DNA from: Myxocyprinus asiaticus
Lineage: Eukaryota; Chordata; Actinopteri; Cypriniformes; Catostomidae
Reading direction: 5' to 3'
DNA: 64,000 nucleotides
NCBI RefSeq assembly: GCF_019703515.2
Contig: NC_059362.1
Coordinates: 24,240,826 to 24,304,825 of the forward strand
The notes beneath the pieces are model-generated. The model searched no databases and was not told the origin of the DNA. It saw only the letters and a program-made list of their open reading frames with translations. Position 1 is the stretch's first letter; every line of letters starts with the position of its first letter. Positions 61,882-64,000 of this stretch are shown here, piece by piece. Both the position numbers and the translations under genes were made by a program.

Positions 61882-62062
61882 TCATGAGGTGCCTTGTCTC
61901 TTTTGTTGCTGTGCTCGAATCAGTTCCAGTTGCTTCTTGCACTGCTGATAGTAGGTGGACAGACTCTTGTTCTCCTCTAGGAGCTTCTTGTGCTCCTGAG
62001 CGAGACGACATGCATTCTGCTGATCCTTCTCATCCTGGTCCAGTTCTGCTATTAGCTCGTTC
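61882..62062 (-). CDS. map3k7: map3k7 (TAK1) terminal coding exon
   Basis: This exon encodes the last 59 residues and the stop codon of TGF-beta-activated kinase 1, the cytoplasmic MAP3K that links TGF-beta, IL-1, TLR and TNF receptors to IKK, JNK and p38. The peptide begins [15 protein letters not shown], includes [15 protein letters not shown] and ends QQQKRQGTS, which I recognise as the conserved C-terminus of vertebrate TAK1. It is rich in charged and Gln residues with heptad-like spacing, as expected of the coiled coil that binds TAB2/TAB3. A good acceptor (CTATAG) lies at 62063-62068 on the minus strand. The first exon base completes a Lys codon split with the upstream exon, so the phases agree. 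The frame continues upstream of the acceptor, but that part is intron. No damage is seen. The kinase domain lies beyond the right edge. Confidence 0.97.
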
Positions 62063-62365
62063 CTATAGAGATAAACTTCATACATTAAAGACGAAGGGAA
62101 GGGGGTAGAGAAACTCAGAACAAACAAAACCGTGTTCATGTTAGTTGATCAGTAAGTCGGTACCAAGTTGATACAAAAAAAAAACAATACCAGTCTTTTT
62201 ACAGTATCAGTAGAACCAACTTAATTCAGTGATGCACGTTCAAGCCAGCCACAATATAAATAGTGAGCAACAATTTCATAAATGACATCACTTTCTGTCT
62301 TTACCACGTTTATAAGCGGGATGAAACCAACAGTTTGAACAACGACAGATGAATGGATTACATTG

Positions 62366-63093
62366 ACTACGTTTACATAGACACCAGAAAGCGGCTTATT
62401 GTGAGAAAGCGGCTTATTGCAAGAAAGCAGCGTTCCTATTTAAATGCTCTGTATAAGCAGTGTACTCTTTATTCCCGTACACGTGGCGTAATTTCCCTGC
62501 AACACTTGTGTAAATAACACACATGGCATCAGGAAGACTTTGCTATTTTATTCTCTGTTGCTTCGCTTTATTTCCAGATATTCCGGAGTTGTTGCTGTGT
62601 TTATTTCCTTAACTTTCTATCGTGACCTGCAGCGGAACTGCGATGCCATAGTGGGATTTCCTCTGATGTAAAACTCTGGGATTCCCCCAATGTACGAGCG
62701 CATATACCCGAACGAGAGGGACTGTCACTATTTTACATTGTGTGTATAAATGGGTATAGTTTATAGTGCATGTGCTTTTCCCATTGTAGTCCCAGAAATG
62801 TTGAATTATTTCTTCTTTGTTGACTTGTTGGGCTCCATCCTATGACATTAGTTATTCGGTCTGTTCTCGCACATGTGCACTCGTCAAACACCCGACAGAA
62901 CGCAGCTTATGCATTTAAATGACCAAATTAAGCTGCATTCTCAGGGAGAAACCTGGGCGTGTTAAACCGTTTTCTCTTAATCCCTTAAATGACGTTAAGG
63001 AAATCAGTGTTCTTGTTTACATGACTTTTCTGTATGCCACTTTCTGCAAAAACCCTGGAATAAATGGTTTTCTTAAATGCACGTAAACGTGGT
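62366..63093. mobile_element. 728-bp inverted-repeat DNA transposon in a map3k7 intron
   Basis: The ends read ACTACGTTTACATAGA and, inverted, ACCACGTTTACGTGCA. A 5-bp duplication CATTG flanks both sides (62361-62365 and 63094-63098). No transposase frame is present, so it is non-autonomous. It fills over half of the final map3k7 intron. I do not assign a superfamily. Confidence 0.65.
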
Positions 63094-63436
63094 CATTGTT
63101 CGTCTTTTCAATGACCATAACTTTAGACTGTTCTAGGTGATGAATGTCAGGTTTACTGGGTTTTTGTATGTGTACTTTTTGTAATGTAATACAATAGCAA
63201 TGTTAACTTGATTGAGAAATACATTGTCTTAGCCACTGTTTTATTTGAGTTTGTTAATACTTATAATACCAACTTCTTATAGTAGTGTGTTCATTAGCAT
63301 ATTAGTTTTTGCTGTGGTATCAAAATTGGTATCAAGAATTGTGAAATATCACTGGTATTGCTAGCAAACTCTGAAATGTTGGTGTAGTGACAACCCTAAT
63401 TCATATCTTGCATTCAGAATTTGATGATTTGACTTA

Positions 63437-63553
<117 letters not shown>

Positions 63554-63947
63554 CTAAAAGCATACACATACAAATTAATTAATGGCTAATTAATCTGTAA
63601 TGAAAAAGGTGTTATTTATAGTATACCAGTCATGTTTTGAACGCCAAAAATATCAAACTGTCTCATTCTCAATTTGCTCCCATATATTCATAGCTGAATT
63701 CCACCATATAAATAGCATAAAAAAGCCTTGCAACACTGTAACCTAGACTTGATTAAATTAGAGGGCTGTTTTTAAATCTTCGGAATCTTTTAAGAGAGGA
63801 GAGATACTACAGCACTGTGGAAACAAAACCATCGAACCACAGATATAGACAAAACAGTTTCCATGCATGTGCAGTCATACATCACAATATTGGCATCCTA
63901 TTATGCTTGACATTTTCTATAAGACACCTTGACCTAGAAGTGTGTAC

Positions 63948-64000
63948 CTGTAACTGATGGTCCAGGGTCAGGTAGGCCATTGGGATGGAGTTATTTGAGC
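63948..64000 (-). CDS. map3k7: map3k7 (TAK1) coding exon, cut by the window edge
   Basis: The last 53 bases of the window on the minus strand encode SNNSIPMAYLTLDHQLQ and end in a donor CAG|GTACAC, with GT at 63947-63946. The exon ends in phase 0 and joins directly to [11 protein letters not shown] in the next exon, reproducing the known TAK1 order. The exon start, the kinase domain and the rest of the gene are outside the window. The 394-bp intron that follows (63,554-63,947) contains nothing recognisable. Confidence 0.95.

Noticed and set aside
61586..61948. 120-codon plus-strand frame
   Set aside because: It is antisense to the map3k7 3' UTR and last exon.

Overview
This window looks like nuclear DNA of a cyprinid-type teleost fish. 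The evidence is AT-rich, CpG-poor sequence, many short-tandem repeats, introns with consensus GT/AG splice sites, and a dense load of fish transposon families: foldback MITEs flanked by TTAA, Tc1-like elements, hAT elements with 8-bp target duplications, and tRNA-derived SINEs. I see no bacterial-type operons, CRISPR arrays or rRNA, and no tRNA genes outside SINE heads.

Only one protein-coding gene is certain. The last three coding exons of map3k7 (TAK1) lie on the minus strand between 61,882 and the right edge. They encode the C-terminal coiled-coil, TAB2/TAB3-binding end of the kinase. The 3' UTR probably continues to about 60 kb or a little lower. In mammals the gene just downstream of MAP3K7, on the same strand, is BACH2, whose large first introns are non-coding. 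This suggests, but does not prove, that the CpG-rich, CRE-containing stretch near 42.2 kb and two donor-terminated minus-strand exon candidates (about 40.7-40.85 kb and 16.1-16.3 kb) are the promoter and 5' exons of a bach2-like gene. No BTB or bZIP coding exon is visible.

The rest is intergenic or intronic DNA built from transposon relics. From left to right: a long-TIR element at 1-492 and a hAT relic near 1.1-1.56 kb; foldback MITEs at 5.4, 8.7, 10.8-12.0 (nested), 13.9-14.2, 27.7, 33.2, 33.4, 43.8, 46.0, 47.0, 47.8, 49.3, 50.5-51.7 (nested), 52.3, 58.0 and 60.0 kb; hAT elements at 18.6, 20.9-22.2, 22.8, 23.7 and 32.7-33.1 kb; SINEs at 21.0 kb (17-bp target duplication), 34.4 kb and 56.1 kb; Tc1-like relics at 26.9-27.5 (palindromic), 30.9-32.0, 35.4-35.8 and 54.7-56.5 kb; and a 3.4-kb block of tandem and inverted repeats at 35.2-38.6 kb. 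An element flanked by TTAA at 48.0-49.2 kb carries an exon-like open frame with a start, a consensus splice donor and an upstream CRE.

All transposase frames seen are broken or partial, so nothing here appears able to move on its own. Family names are given from memory of sequence patterns; superfamily assignments rest on target duplications, terminal repeats and translated motifs that can be read directly.
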